Assembly (NCBI RefSeq): GCF_014697545.1
Contig: NZ_JACJSA010000004.1
Span: forward strand, 248,001-312,000
Direction of reading: 5' to 3'
Source: Oscillatoria sp. FACHB-1407
GTDB taxonomy: Bacteria > Cyanobacteriota > Cyanobacteriia > Elainellales > Elainellaceae
DNA length: 64,000 nt
Under the pieces are notes generated by a model that had not been told where the DNA came from, searched no databases, and worked only from the letters and a program-made list of their open reading frames with translations. How positions within the stretch are numbered: position 1 is the stretch's first letter; each line of letters begins with the position of its first letter. Of this stretch, positions 1 to 9,822 are shown piece after piece. Position numbers and translations under genes: made by a program.

Positions 1-102
1 GTTGCAAAGCTCTGGTGTTAGCGGTCAAGAGTAAGCTAATTTTCTAGTGTTGGGCTGATTGAGAAACTCCAACTCGATTCGAGGCGATTAACTGACAAGC
101 TC

Positions 103-921
103 ATGAGCCAATTCCCTCAATTTCTGCGCGATCGCTATGGCACCGATATTTCCCATCCTCATATTCGTGAAAACGATGTCGTGACTTGCCTGTTAGCCCA
201 TCGTTCGATTCGTGCCTATCGTCCTGACCCACTCCCAGAGGGAACCCTGGAAACCCTGATTGCAGCGGCGCAATCGGCATCAAGTTCTTCCAATTTGCAG
301 ACATGGAGCGTCGTTGCTGTAGAAGATCCAGACCGCAAAGCAACCCTATCAACCCTGGCAGGCAATCAACCTTACATTCGCCAGTGCCCGCTATTTCTAG
401 CATGGCTGGTCGATCTGGCACGGTTGACCCAGATTGCGGAACAACGGGGCTTGCCTCATGCGGGGTTGGATTATCTGGAAATGTTTTTGATGGCAGCCAT
501 TGATGCTGCTTTAGCCTCGCAAAACGCGGCGATCGCCGCTGAGTCCCTGGGGTTAGGCATTGTCTACATTGGAGGGCTACGAAACCGTCCAGAAGAAGTG
601 GCATCTGTGCTGCAACTACCGCCCCATGTTTTCGGGGTGTTTGGGATGTGCGTAGGCTATCCTGACGAGGCTCAGTCGGTTGCAATCAAACCTCGTTTGC
701 CCCAATCTGCTGTTCTGCATCGAGAGACGTATCAGGCAGCGCAGAACGAGGCGATCGCCCACTACAACACCATCATGCGAGACTTTTACGCAGCACAACA
801 GATGAATGTAGCGGGAGATTGGGCAGAACATTCGGTTAAACGGGTGGCGGGAGCCGAAAGCCTGTCGGGACGCGATCGCCTGTGCGAGATTCTCAATCGG
901 TTAGGGTTTCCGCTGCTTTGA
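103..921 (+). CDS. NAD(P)H-dependent nitroreductase, NfsA/FRP-like
   Basis: A 272-residue flavoprotein of the nitroreductase family, expected to bind FMN and pass electrons from NAD(P)H to nitro or quinone substrates in the cytosol. The diagnostic N-terminal block is visible: HRSIRAYRPDPLP (about residues 33-45), followed by a helix rich in small residues with SSSSNLQTWSVVAVED, which is the FMN-contacting SNxQ-type segment. The length is close to that usual for NfsA/NfrA oxygen-insensitive enzymes. The ATG at 103 gives the full N-terminus. The 3' end runs 29 bp into the convergent GDSL esterase gene. The physiological substrate cannot be told from sequence. Confidence 0.9.
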   Translation: MSQFPQFLRDRYGTDISHPHIRENDVVTCLLAHRSIRAYRPDPLPEGTLETLIAAAQSASSSSNLQTWSVVAVEDPDRKATLSTLAGNQPYIRQCPLFLAWLVDLARLTQIAEQRGLPHAGLDYLEMFLMAAIDAALASQNAAIAAESLGLGIVYIGGLRNRPEEVASVLQLPPHVFGVFGMCVGYPDEAQSVAIKPRLPQSAVLHRETYQAAQNEAIAHYNTIMRDFYAAQQMNVAGDWAEHSVKRVAGAESLSGRDRLCEILNRLGFPLL

Positions 922-1834
922 GGGGTTGAGTTGTTAACTGGGCGATCGCTCCTACCAAATTAGCCTGACTTAGCTGAGCGAAGGCACTATCCGCGAGGAT
1001 CCGATGAGTAGCAGTTGTGGGATGAATCCCATCCCAAAACAAAAACTGGTCGGGTTGACTACAGGTTGCGAAATCGACCAGGCAGTTTTGAGTGACATTC
1101 TTGAAACCAAATCGTGCTGGATTGGCGATCGCCTCCTGATAAAGCGCATATACATCCAACTCAATCAATTGCAGTTCTGCGTTGGATTGTTGACCCAACA
1201 CTTTTAATAAGCGACGGAGACTGGAATTGTGAGTGCGAGCCGAGTTGGTCAGTGCTGCTGCTTTAGTCGTGTTGCGAGTTGCCGGAAGGTTGCCCAGATC
1301 AGGCAAGTTTGCCACCAAAATGTGTTTTGCCCCCTTCGACGTGAGGGACTGCAACACATTGGATAAATTGGCGATCGCCTGTTCGGGTTTGGTTAGGTCT
1401 TGTAAGTAATCATTCGCTCCTGCCCAAATAATGTATAAGGCAGAGGGGTTGAGTTGCGATTGAGTGGCGGTGAAACGTTGTACCTGAGAGACGACGGTGG
1501 GAACAGGCAATGGAGAACCACTGCTAACAATGGTGGCTCCACCCCAGGCGGAATTCGTAATTTTATGGGTGGGCAAGTTTAATTGTTGAGCCAGATATTC
1601 AACCCATACCAATCCATTGGAGTAACGTCCTTGAAAATAAGGTGGACTGGGAGGATAGAGTCGATTGGAGGTTTGAAAGACATTTCCAACATCAGAAAGA
1701 CTATCTCCAAAGACATAAATTTCATCAACGGAATGATGTTGAGGAGTGAGGGTGATGAGTGCAGTCATGAGTAATGTTAGGAGTGCAAGACTCACAAATA
1801 AAATTATTTTTTTAAGGTGCAATTTCAGCAGCAT
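893..1834 (-). CDS. SGNH/GDSL-family esterase or lipase, exported
   Basis: A GDSL hydrolase of the plant-lipase/chlorogenate-esterase type. Block I is YVFGDSLSDVGN with the catalytic Ser, block III contains IIWAGANDY, and block V is WDGIHPTTATH with the catalytic Asp-His pair. I place the start at the ATG at 1834. It puts a typical signal peptide or membrane anchor (LKKIILFVSLALLTLLM) at the very N-terminus. The open frame extends upstream to 2020, but that extension has no homologous look and overlaps a repeat-like stretch. The mature enzyme probably acts in the periplasm or outside the cell. Its stop overlaps the convergent nitroreductase gene. Confidence 0.88.
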   Translation of the reverse strand: MLLKLHLKKIILFVSLALLTLLMTALITLTPQHHSVDEIYVFGDSLSDVGNVFQTSNRLYPPSPPYFQGRYSNGLVWVEYLAQQLNLPTHKITNSAWGGATIVSSGSPLPVPTVVSQVQRFTATQSQLNPSALYIIWAGANDYLQDLTKPEQAIANLSNVLQSLTSKGAKHILVANLPDLGNLPATRNTTKAAALTNSARTHNSSLRRLLKVLGQQSNAELQLIELDVYALYQEAIANPARFGFKNVTQNCLVDFATCSQPDQFLFWDGIHPTTATHRILADSAFAQLSQANLVGAIAQLTTQPLKAAETLTD

Positions 1835-2055
1835 TAGAGAGAATAGCGCACTTCTATACTGTAACGATTCACACTCAAGATGACAGAAATTGAGATCCCC
1901 AGTCTCTCTTTGAAGTTGATCAGAAGCTTGTGTGATCGCATCATCACAAACTAGTGTTGCGAACACAAAGTTCTGCAATGTAGGGGGTTTGGGGACTTCG
2001 CCCCCAAGAAGGGGTTTCACCCCTTCACCCCTTTCAAAACTTATTTTTTGCTGTA

Positions 2056-3726
2056 CTAGGAATCTTTAAAGAAAGGGGTTTGGGTTTTAAGATGAATCGT
2101 CTTCTGCAAGTGTGGATGTTTAAAGACCAGTTCTCTAGCATGAAGGTATAACCGATCTGTATTGGCTGCATCTCCATACAGGCGATCGCCCCTGATCGGC
2201 ATACCTAAACCTCTAACATCCGCTGCATGGACTCGCAGTTGATGAGTCCGTCCTGTCAAGGGTATCAATTCCACACGGGTCAACTCTCCCTCGTGGGTCA
2301 GCACGCGAAAATGGGTGATGCTGAGTTTACCCCGTTCATCAACGGTTTGGTAAGGACGATGATCCGGATTGCCCCACAGTGGTAGCTCGATGACTCCCTG
2401 TTCAACCGTCACTCTGCCTGTTAGAACGGCTTCATAAACCTTCTGCACCTGGCGTTGCTGAAATTGCTGGCTCATAGCTCGATAGGTCTGCAAATCGCGT
2501 GCCACCAATAGAATTCCGGAAGTATCCTGGTCGAGTCGATGGACTGCTCTCAGCGTCTGCTCCGGAAACTGCACCTGCAATCGGTTGACAACGCTATCCT
2601 GGCGATCGCCATATCGACCGGGAACCGAGAGCAATCCGGCAGGTTTATTAACCGCCAGCAGCCACTCATCCTCATAAATCAGATCCATCTCAGGTGTGGA
2701 AATGGCAGCCTGTTGCGGCAATCCAGACAACAGAAACCCCATAATCGGTTGACACCGCTCAGCGCAGGCTCCATAAAACGCTCCCTGCATTTTATCCCCA
2801 GCGACAGACGAGGGTCCCCACCAAAACTCTGCCATTGCTACAGGTTTCAGTCCATGTGTTGCAGCGTAGTGGAGGAGTTTGGGGGCGCAGCAATCCCCCG
2901 TTCCTGTTGGTAGAAACCCGTTGGGCATCAAGTGATGCAGCGATACAGACTGTCCTGCAAAGTTGGTCAGTCGGTAGGTTTCATACATCTGAGTTTGCAG
3001 TTGTCGCGATAGTTCTTTGCGTCGTTGTTTGAGTTGTTGTATTCGAGCGTCTGCCTGGGCGATCGCCTGCTTTAACGGTTGCAGTGCCATATCTCGGTGC
3101 TGTTTGAGGCGACGTAGTTCGATCCCCTCATAACGGCTACGGTCATCCAATCCTTCTAATGCGGTCTTTAAGGCGTCTCCAGTCAGGCGTGTAAGAAGCT
3201 CTTGGCGTTGTTGTTGTCGCTCTAGCTTAGAACGTTGATGGCACTGTTTGAGTTGTTGTAATTGTTGTTCAAACTCGTAAGAAATACGCTCAAATTGTTC
3301 TCGTTCTGGAAGATGTTGAAGAGTGATCAGAGTTTGTTTAATCGTCTCTAGTTGATCTAGCGTGAGAGCTTCTGCAAATGCGATGCGATCGCGCCCTGGA
3401 ATCGGTGGAACCCAACCCTCCACAACCGCATGACCATTGAGTAGCCCGGAGAAAGCCTTGAGAACTCGCATTCCGACAGGTGTTTCGACCAGTAACACCC
3501 CATACATCTTACCTTCTATCTTGCCCTGATGGAAGTAGCGTTGATCCGTGAGGTGTTGCATTAACCCATGAGCGATCGCCTCTGCCAGACGGGTTCGCGG
3601 TAAGGACAATACAACCCCCGTTTGTGGACATCGCCCCTCGTAACAATACTCAATTGTGTTCGAGTCTGCAACCGTTTCAGAGTCAATAAAATCGGTTAAG
3701 GGATGCAGTGTCACGAAGTCCGTCAT
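2056..3726 (-). CDS. RluA-family RNA pseudouridine synthase, long form
   Basis: The C-terminal 210 residues are an RluA-type pseudouridine synthase. The catalytic motif HRLDQDTSG lies at residues 396-404, with the Asp nucleophile at about 399. VNKPAGLLSVPGR lies before it and LIPLTGRTHQLRVHA after it. The first roughly 340 residues are an extra region: an N-terminal part with CYEGRCPQTG and a glutamine- and arginine-rich coiled coil at about residues 145-250. Long RluA proteins of this kind are found in cyanobacteria and proteobacteria. The RNA target (rRNA or tRNA) is not inferable. The start codon overlaps the stop of the small upstream gene by 4 bp, so the two are translationally coupled. 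Confidence 0.9.
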   Translation of the reverse strand: MTDFVTLHPLTDFIDSETVADSNTIEYCYEGRCPQTGVVLSLPRTRLAEAIAHGLMQHLTDQRYFHQGKIEGKMYGVLLVETPVGMRVLKAFSGLLNGHAVVEGWVPPIPGRDRIAFAEALTLDQLETIKQTLITLQHLPEREQFERISYEFEQQLQQLKQCHQRSKLERQQQRQELLTRLTGDALKTALEGLDDRSRYEGIELRRLKQHRDMALQPLKQAIAQADARIQQLKQRRKELSRQLQTQMYETYRLTNFAGQSVSLHHLMPNGFLPTGTGDCCAPKLLHYAATHGLKPVAMAEFWWGPSSVAGDKMQGAFYGACAERCQPIMGFLLSGLPQQAAISTPEMDLIYEDEWLLAVNKPAGLLSVPGRYGDRQDSVVNRLQVQFPEQTLRAVHRLDQDTSGILLVARDLQTYRAMSQQFQQRQVQKVYEAVLTGRVTVEQGVIELPLWGNPDHRPYQTVDERGKLSITHFRVLTHEGELTRVELIPLTGRTHQLRVHAADVRGLGMPIRGDRLYGDAANTDRLYLHARELVFKHPHLQKTIHLKTQTPFFKDS

Positions 3727-3902
3727 TCTGTCTTTTTGGCTTTCCAGGTGCCACCATACGTATAAAAGGGATTGTTGTGGCTAACTTCATCCCAACAGCG
3801 ACGGCAGACAAAGACCCATTTACCCGATTCATCATGTTGCACACGATAGAGTACGGGTTCTACTTGCTGACATTGAGCGCAAGGTTTTTGTCGCGATCGC
3901 AT
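3723..3902 (-). CDS. Small zinc-ribbon-like conserved cyanobacterial protein
   Basis: A protein of about 59 residues when started at the ATG at 3902 (MRSRQKPCAQC). The frame is open to 3974, but the extra 24 residues look non-coding. It carries two Cys pairs, CAQC and CRRC, about 25 residues apart, so it probably binds one zinc ion. The segment VLYRVQHDESGKWVFVC resembles small conserved cyanobacterial proteins of unknown function. It lies directly before the RluA gene with a 4-bp overlap, which suggests an RNA-related role by association only. Confidence 0.7.
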   Translation of the reverse strand: MRSRQKPCAQCQQVEPVLYRVQHDESGKWVFVCRRCWDEVSHNNPFYTYGGTWKAKKTE

Positions 3903-4039
3903 ATTTTTAATGGTAAACAACAATAGACATGTCTTTAAACGTGTTTGAGATTTCCGTGAATCTCCGGTTCGCACTTTGCCTAATTTGGGGCAACTTAGAG
4001 ATGCAAACGAAGGGGCGATCGCCTGGAACCAAAAAAGTT

Positions 4040-4186
4040 ATGGCGCAAATCAAAATTTCACCCTGGTCAATTCTCGTACTCATGATGCTGGTTGGATCAG
4101 TCGCAATGGCAATTCCGTTGGAGCCAGCGACTTCTGACATCATGACTCCCTTTCATCAGACAATGCAAGGTGTTTACGGACGTTAA
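4040..4186 (+). CDS. Hypothetical small membrane or secreted protein
   Basis: A short frame (48 residues from the ATG at 4040, up to 85 from 3929). It has one strongly hydrophobic stretch, [15 protein letters not shown], followed by a polar tail ending QGVYGR. It could be a signal peptide plus a short mature peptide, or a single-pass membrane protein. The stop overlaps the convergent selO stop by 4 bp. No family is recognised and the start is uncertain. Confidence 0.35.
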   Translation: MAQIKISPWSILVLMMLVGSVAMAIPLEPATSDIMTPFHQTMQGVYGR

Positions 4187-5619
4187 TCGATAACCGATTC
4201 CCAAATCCGTTTTAACAAGGCATTAAACGGCTCCCAATCGTCATCTACTGTAATGGGTTCCCAGATCGCCTCAATTTCTGGTCGCACCAAAATAGTACTG
4301 GGATTATGTTGATTGAGCCGTTGTAACACAACCGCTATTTCGGGCTCAGCAAGGCTAGCAAGAGCTTGTTGATAAATCTGTCGCCATTGCTTAAAGCTGC
4401 TTGCCAGAGCATCTGCATTGGGAGATACCGATGCAGCAAAAATCAAATTAGCATCTTCGCGCCACTGCGGTGAGAACTGCTGTCGGAGTGCTAAAAAGAA
4501 GTCATGATAGCCAATCTGAGTGGTTTGTAGAAATTGAATTGTGAGTTTTAACAGATCGTCTGCCAGTGGCGTTGGCAGTTGCTCAAACCCCAATTTGTGC
4601 AACATCCGTTGTTGATAGGCGGTGTAGTAATGCTCCTCAAATTGCGCTAACCCCGCTTCTAGATCGGTTGTTGGTATTACCGTCGCCAGGGGCACCTGTA
4701 GCAACTCTAAATTGAGTTTGCAAATGAGGGGTTGATTGGCGTAACAATATCGCCCAAAGTAATCAAAGTAAGCCGCTGTGAACTTGGGATCATACTTTTC
4801 AATAAAGGCGTAGGGGCCGTAATCAAAACTCTCGCCTGTGATCGACATGTTGTCGGTGTTAAGCACGGCATGACAGAACCCAACCGACATCCACTGAGCG
4901 GCTAATGTGGCGACCCGTTGCACCAACTCGGCATAAAACCGAGCATAGCGATCGCGCTCTCGGTGTAGATGAGGATAGTAGTAAGTGATAACGTGGTCGA
5001 GTAATTTTTGAATCAAATCTGGGCGTTGCAGGGTGTGTAACCGCTCAAAGGTGCCAAAGCGAATGTGCGATCGGTTAAACCGCACCATTACCGATGACCG
5101 AGTGGGGGACGGTTCGTCACCTCGCCACAACGCCTCTCCTGTCTCGATCAAGCTGAGGCAGCGTGAGGTGCGTACCCCCAATCGATGTAACATCTCTGCC
5201 GCCAATACTTCACGTACACCCCCTTTTAGCGTCAGCCTGCCATCGCCACCCCGCGAGTAGGGAGTTGTGCCCGATCCTTTTGTACCAAAGTCATACAATT
5301 CAAAATCTTTGCCCCGCACCTGACCATACAAAAAACCCCTGCCATCTCCGAGATAGGGGTTGTATTCCCCAAATTGATAGCCGTGATAGCGCATGGCTAG
5401 CAGCGGCATCCGCCCGATAAATTTGCCAAACGCCTCAATGAAATGGTGGTCACTGACATCGGCGGGATTGAGTCCAATCCTGGGCAGCAAGTCATTATTA
5501 CGAAACCGCAGGATGTGTTGGGGAAACTCTGCCGCAGAGACAGAGTCGTAATAGTCTTCTCCTAAAGATTCAAAGGCGGGTTCGTACGGTAGAGCAAGAA
5601 ACGGGTTGGCAGCGGGCAT
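4183..5619 (-). CDS. selO: Protein adenylyltransferase SelO (YdiU family)
   Basis: A 478-residue member of the SelO/YdiU pseudokinase family, whose studied members transfer AMP from ATP to Ser, Thr or Tyr of target proteins and act in redox stress. Seen here are the nucleotide-binding block [17 protein letters not shown] at about residues 112-128, the helix block [20 protein letters not shown], and the metal/catalytic segment [13 protein letters not shown]. Full length for the family. It lies on its own, convergent with a tiny hydrophobic frame. The C-terminal selenocysteine or cysteine seen in some homologues is absent (ends WESVID). Confidence 0.93.
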   Translation of the reverse strand: MPAANPFLALPYEPAFESLGEDYYDSVSAAEFPQHILRFRNNDLLPRIGLNPADVSDHHFIEAFGKFIGRMPLLAMRYHGYQFGEYNPYLGDGRGFLYGQVRGKDFELYDFGTKGSGTTPYSRGGDGRLTLKGGVREVLAAEMLHRLGVRTSRCLSLIETGEALWRGDEPSPTRSSVMVRFNRSHIRFGTFERLHTLQRPDLIQKLLDHVITYYYPHLHRERDRYARFYAELVQRVATLAAQWMSVGFCHAVLNTDNMSITGESFDYGPYAFIEKYDPKFTAAYFDYFGRYCYANQPLICKLNLELLQVPLATVIPTTDLEAGLAQFEEHYYTAYQQRMLHKLGFEQLPTPLADDLLKLTIQFLQTTQIGYHDFFLALRQQFSPQWREDANLIFAASVSPNADALASSFKQWRQIYQQALASLAEPEIAVVLQRLNQHNPSTILVRPEIEAIWEPITVDDDWEPFNALLKRIWESVID

Positions 5620-5920
5620 GGGTTAGTTCAGTGAATTATTAAGGACGATTGTACTCGCACAATATATGCCTGTAGGCTCAACCCTATCTCAAAAAGTCAG
5701 GTAAGTTTTGCCCCCCTCGACTTAACTTTTTGGAGTAAAGTCCCTAATTTTTCCCTATTGTGAAAGAAAAGACCAAATCCTACGATATTACCAACATTAC
5801 CCGTAGATCTTCGAGAATTTTTTAAGCCCTCGCAATTTAATTTTGAGTTTAAGACCCAATCAAAAATAGATTGCAATATCTCTTAAATCTCATCTACTTC
5901 AGATATTCTATGAGGCTTTC
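5620..5920. other. Intergenic region before the purine permease
   Basis: This divergent intergenic stretch between selO and the NCS2 permease holds no gene. It contains a leader-like element (5690-5785, listed separately) that recurs before the gene at 45748. The 130 bp after it are AT-rich. A short GAGG sits before the permease ATG. Confidence 0.6.
5690..5785 (+). promoter_or_regulatory. Conserved leader-like element, copy 1
   Basis: A block of about 95 bp that aligns along its length with 45617-45715. Shared cores are CTTAACTTTTTGG, a GTAAAGTCC/GAAAAGTCC segment, a second CTAAYTTTT-type repeat about 23 bp after the first, then AAAAGAC and CAAATCCTA. The two TTAACTTTT-like repeats lie about two helical turns apart, and an AAAAGT.AGG segment at the left end is their inverse. 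It could be a regulator-binding region or a structured leader RNA; the sequence does not decide. It ends 135 bp before the permease start. Confidence 0.5.
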
Positions 5921-7336
5921 ATGAATCAAATAAAAACAACTCAAGCTAAATCAAAAGCTACAGTGTGGCTTGAGAAAATGAGTCATTTCTTCCAATTTGA
6001 GCAATTGGGAACGAACTATCGCAGTGAATTACTGGCGAGTTTAACCATCTTTATGACGATCGCCCCAATTTTGGTGGTCAATGCTCATATTCTTGGCAAT
6101 GCTGTTTTTTTGAACGAGACAGGAGACTTATTTGATCAAATCCTGGTTGCTCTTGTGCTGTGTTCTGCGGTTTCTAGCATTTTGATGGGGCTATTTACAA
6201 ACTATCCTTTTGTGCTTGGATCGGGCACTGGGATTGTTGCGCTGGTTGCCTTCTCGGTTGTGCTAGGCATGGGCATGAATTGGCGATTAGCACTCACAGC
6301 AACCCTGGTAGAAGGGATACTCTTTACAGCTTTGTCCCTCAGTCCGTTTCGGCATCAATTGAATGCTGCTATTCCTGACTTTCTCAAAAAGGCAATGGTG
6401 GTTGGATTAGGGCTATTTCTGGCTTATATTGCATTGTCGGGTAGGGCTGCTCCTCCCAATTTAGGCACCGGGATTGTGATTACCAGCGAAGCGACCCCGA
6501 CTACCTTAGGCTCATTAAACCAACCGACAACCATCATCGGCGTTTTGGGAATTTTACTGACAGCGATGCTCATTGTTCGGCGGGTCAAGGGTGGACTGCT
6601 GTTGAGTATTTTGGGAACGGCGATCGTTGGCTGGCTTTGGGGAGTGGCACCCTTACCTCAGGGCATTTTCAGCCTACCGCAATTTCCTGTCGATCTATTT
6701 GGGCAAGCCCTCTTTGGCATACAGTATCTTACCTGGTCTCAACTGGGAAATTTTGTTGCTGTTGTTTTTATCCTGCTCTTTGTTACCTTATCGGACACCA
6801 TTAGCTCGCTCAACGTGTTGGGGCAACAGGTCGATCGGCTAAAACCCAACGGAGATCTCTATCGCTCGAAACAAGCTCTGCTCTCTAATTCTTTAGGTAC
6901 TGTATTGGGTGCTCTGGTTGGCAGTGTGCCTGTGATTCCTTATCTGGACTCTGCTGCGGGTATTTTTGAAGGGGGACGGAGCGGATTTGTGGCGATTGTC
7001 GTTGCAATTTTGTCTCTGATCTCACTCTTATTTACTCCTGTATTTGCGGCTATTCCTGCCTTTGCGGCTGCACCCGTGTTAATCCTGATTGGGGTTCTCA
7101 TGATGAGTTGTGTTCGCTTTATTGATTGGACTGACCTGGCAGAGGCAATTCCCGCATTTCTGGTGATTTTGATGATACCGCTCACCTTCTCAGTGGCTAA
7201 CGGGGTGGCAGCAGGTTTTATTGCTCATGCCGCTATCAACGTTGTGCAGGGAAATCGACAAAAAGACCTGCAATCGAGCCTGTTTTTGGCAGCGATCGCT
7301 CTGGCTTATTTCGTATTGATTACCTGGAAAGTGTAG
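5921..7336 (+). CDS. NCS2-family purine (guanine/hypoxanthine-type) permease
   Basis: A 471-residue polytopic membrane protein of the AzgA/PbuG branch of NCS2 transporters, expected to carry purine bases with protons across the inner membrane. Seen are the N-terminal FMTIAPILVVNAHIL segment, the SDTISSLNVLG helix, and the block LDSAAGIFEGGRSGFVAIVV, which matches the ESAAGxxxGGRTG signature of this branch. About 12-14 hydrophobic helices are evident. A nitrogen-scavenging role is likely, but I find no GTA-N8-TAC NtcA site upstream. The conserved leader element at 5690-5785 precedes it. Confidence 0.88.
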   Translation: MNQIKTTQAKSKATVWLEKMSHFFQFEQLGTNYRSELLASLTIFMTIAPILVVNAHILGNAVFLNETGDLFDQILVALVLCSAVSSILMGLFTNYPFVLGSGTGIVALVAFSVVLGMGMNWRLALTATLVEGILFTALSLSPFRHQLNAAIPDFLKKAMVVGLGLFLAYIALSGRAAPPNLGTGIVITSEATPTTLGSLNQPTTIIGVLGILLTAMLIVRRVKGGLLLSILGTAIVGWLWGVAPLPQGIFSLPQFPVDLFGQALFGIQYLTWSQLGNFVAVVFILLFVTLSDTISSLNVLGQQVDRLKPNGDLYRSKQALLSNSLGTVLGALVGSVPVIPYLDSAAGIFEGGRSGFVAIVVAILSLISLLFTPVFAAIPAFAAAPVLILIGVLMMSCVRFIDWTDLAEAIPAFLVILMIPLTFSVANGVAAGFIAHAAINVVQGNRQKDLQSSLFLAAIALAYFVLITWKV

Positions 7337-7477
7337 GGTAGCTCTTACAACCCATCGGGGAGGGCTGTATCAAATACGCTCAAGGTTATTTCCGCGACAG
7401 ACCTTACGGATAACGGTGTGGTACTTTTGAGACAACAGAATTTTGGTCTGGTATCGCATTTGTCAGAGAAGTAACCT

Positions 7478-9706
7478 ATGTATCGATTCCAGATCAGTGC
7501 ATTGACACAACCCGGAGAAGCGATCGCCCTTGTCGGGTCAATTCCGCAGATGGGGTCATGGGATGTGAACCGATGTGTCCGGTTGCAGACGAGGCGCGAT
7601 CGCTATCCTGTGTGGTCTGTTGATCTTGATTTAACTGGAATCGAATCCCCACCCGAATATAAGTACATCCGCCTGCGTCCCGATGGGGGGGTGGAGTGGG
7701 AGGCGTGGGGATCAAACCGTTGGGTGCCCATTGAACCGGAGCCGTTACCCAGTCCTGTGATTGTGGAGGATGGTGCGATTGGGACAATCCCCTCCTATCC
7801 CTACGGCTATTACGCAAACCCAGTCGCTCAACCCGTCCCTCAACATCAGGATGGGCTGAAGATTGTGGTGATTGGTAGCTCGGTGGCATTGGGCTGTAGT
7901 GCCTGGTTGTTGCACGGGTGGGCATGGCATTTGGGACAAACCCTGCAACGCTTTGGGCATCACCTGGTGAATGTGTCTGAAATTGGTACAAACGTCAGCA
8001 CGACGATCGCCCGCTTTTCCCAGGTCGTTGCCCCGGAAGACCCTGATATTGTGATTATTGCGCTCTCACTGGGCAATGAAGGCTTAGCCTCCAGTGCTCC
8101 ATTACATCAACGAGCCATTCAGCGACGCTTTGAGAATGGGTTGCAGCAATTGATTAAGATGACCCGCGAACTGGGGGCAATTCCGATGTTGGGAGGGGTG
8201 TATCCCAATGGGGGCTACACGTTAGAGCACTACAGATTATTGCAGGAAACCCACCAACGAATGCAGACGTGGGGCGTTCCGGTGTTGGATTGGCTGTCCG
8301 TATTGGATGACGGTCAGGGCCGCTGGAAGCCCGGAATTTGGATTGATCCTGCCCATCCCAATACAATCGGGCATCGGTTAATGGCGGAGGCGATCGACCT
8401 CAGTCTGTTTCACAGAAGTAAAGCTGACCTGGCGACGATCGTCCATCCTCATCTTCCGACAGAAAGTCCGATCTATCAAGACAGTAGCGGGTTTCACCTG
8501 TTTACCCGCCATGCCGAAAACAGCTTACGGGTGATCAACACCTCGTCCTACTCTTACACTCTCTCTCCCCAATGGCAAAACGTGCAAACGGCTCTACAAG
8601 CAGCACGGTTACCCGCAGGCATTTATATCGCTGAAAACTCGACCTCTGGAACGTCGCCGTTTCTATTTATTCAAGATGATGGGGCGATCGAGACGACAAT
8701 GGCTGTTCCTCCGTCTGCTGATCTGAGGTTTTATCCAGCCTTTCATTTCTTTGTACCGCACCGATCCGACGTTGTCTTCTACGATGGGCATTTAGGCATT
8801 CTCAAAGTCAGTGATAGTCGGCTGTATGTGATTAACGAATCGGATCACGACTACAATTTGCATCCAATGTGGAAGGAAGTGCGTGCGGCGTTAAGAGCCA
8901 TGCCATCGGGGGTGTATCGCGATCCGCTGCATCCAGATGCTCCCTTCCGAACCCTGATGATCGGCAATGAGGGATTAGAGAGCCGCGTGAAAGTTGCCCC
9001 CCGATCGGCGATGGTGCTGGACTATCAGTGCAGTTTGGCGGAGGTAAGCCGTGTAGCGATCATTCCCCTGGGCGATCGCTGTGCGGTGCGAATGCTGTTG
9101 TATAAGCTGGAGTACGACGGACCTGCCTTTCCCTTTGACCTGACCCGCACGACCAATCTGGCAGATGTTGCCGATATGATTCAGAGCGGATTTGAGGACA
9201 TGTGGAATCCGGCTTTTTTGCATTACAACCACGATGCACGGCGAATTTATCATACGAAATGGAGTGGATTATCATTTGCGCACGAAGCGGAAGAAAGTGA
9301 TGATCCGGTCAACGATATGTCTCCTGTATACGAACGGATGCGGGTGCGGTATACGGCGCGATCAGAACGGTTTTGGTACACGTTACGAGCCTGTGATAAA
9401 GCCTTATTTGTACGAACGGGGTTGTGCGATCGCAACAGTGTCGTCGATCTAGTTCACAAGCTCGAAGCTAAATGTGAAGGAAAACCCTTTCGGTTACTGC
9501 TGATTTCGCCCCAGAGTTCAGATGAATTTGCGGATCTGGCTAACGTGTTGCATTACAATTTGGAATTCAATCCCGATCGCATGTACGACGATTTAGGACA
9601 CTGGCTCTATTGCACTGAACTCATGCGAGGCATTCTTGATTCATTGGGTGTATCCAGTCAAAATCTTTTCTGGTGTCCACCGAACCCCCCAAAGGATGTA
9701 GCATAG
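7478..9706 (+). CDS. Multi-domain protein: CBM20, SGNH hydrolase, tandem repeat, DUF1796-like domain
   Basis: A 742-residue protein with an unusual order of domains. Residues 1-85 look like a CBM20 starch-binding domain (VGSIPQMGSWDVNR, then EYKYIRLRPDGGVEWE). Residues 127-312 are an SGNH hydrolase: VIGSSVALG, LSLGNEG, and DPAHPN with the Asp-His pair. Residues about 349-420 and 448-517 are two copies of a roughly 70-residue beta-rich repeat (SLRVINTSS / RLYVINESD starts). Residues about 525-735 resemble DUF1796, a putative papain-like cysteine peptidase: IPLGDRCAVRMLLYKL, then FPFDLTRT, with Cys535 as the likely nucleophile. No signal peptide is visible, so it probably acts in the cytosol, perhaps on glycogen-associated material. 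The function is unknown. Confidence 0.75.
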   Translation: MYRFQISALTQPGEAIALVGSIPQMGSWDVNRCVRLQTRRDRYPVWSVDLDLTGIESPPEYKYIRLRPDGGVEWEAWGSNRWVPIEPEPLPSPVIVEDGAIGTIPSYPYGYYANPVAQPVPQHQDGLKIVVIGSSVALGCSAWLLHGWAWHLGQTLQRFGHHLVNVSEIGTNVSTTIARFSQVVAPEDPDIVIIALSLGNEGLASSAPLHQRAIQRRFENGLQQLIKMTRELGAIPMLGGVYPNGGYTLEHYRLLQETHQRMQTWGVPVLDWLSVLDDGQGRWKPGIWIDPAHPNTIGHRLMAEAIDLSLFHRSKADLATIVHPHLPTESPIYQDSSGFHLFTRHAENSLRVINTSSYSYTLSPQWQNVQTALQAARLPAGIYIAENSTSGTSPFLFIQDDGAIETTMAVPPSADLRFYPAFHFFVPHRSDVVFYDGHLGILKVSDSRLYVINESDHDYNLHPMWKEVRAALRAMPSGVYRDPLHPDAPFRTLMIGNEGLESRVKVAPRSAMVLDYQCSLAEVSRVAIIPLGDRCAVRMLLYKLEYDGPAFPFDLTRTTNLADVADMIQSGFEDMWNPAFLHYNHDARRIYHTKWSGLSFAHEAEESDDPVNDMSPVYERMRVRYTARSERFWYTLRACDKALFVRTGLCDRNSVVDLVHKLEAKCEGKPFRLLLISPQSSDEFADLANVLHYNLEFNPDRMYDDLGHWLYCTELMRGILDSLGVSSQNLFWCPPNPPKDVA

Positions 9707-9822
9707 ATTCGGTAAACCCTTGATTTTCCGTAGTCCACGCAGATGGACTTGGTTCTGATAGCCGCGAATTGATTCGCCAGGTGATTAACCCAAATTGAGG
9801 TTGAGTAACTTCCTGGCTGTAC

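Noticed and set aside
5690-5785. The shared leader block as a known purine riboswitch.
   Set aside because: The second copy precedes an unrelated gene, and I cannot find the conserved purine-riboswitch loop sequences.
7494-7991. A 165-codon minus-strand frame within the CBM20-SGNH gene.
   Set aside because: It is antisense to clearly conserved domains and its product is low-complexity.
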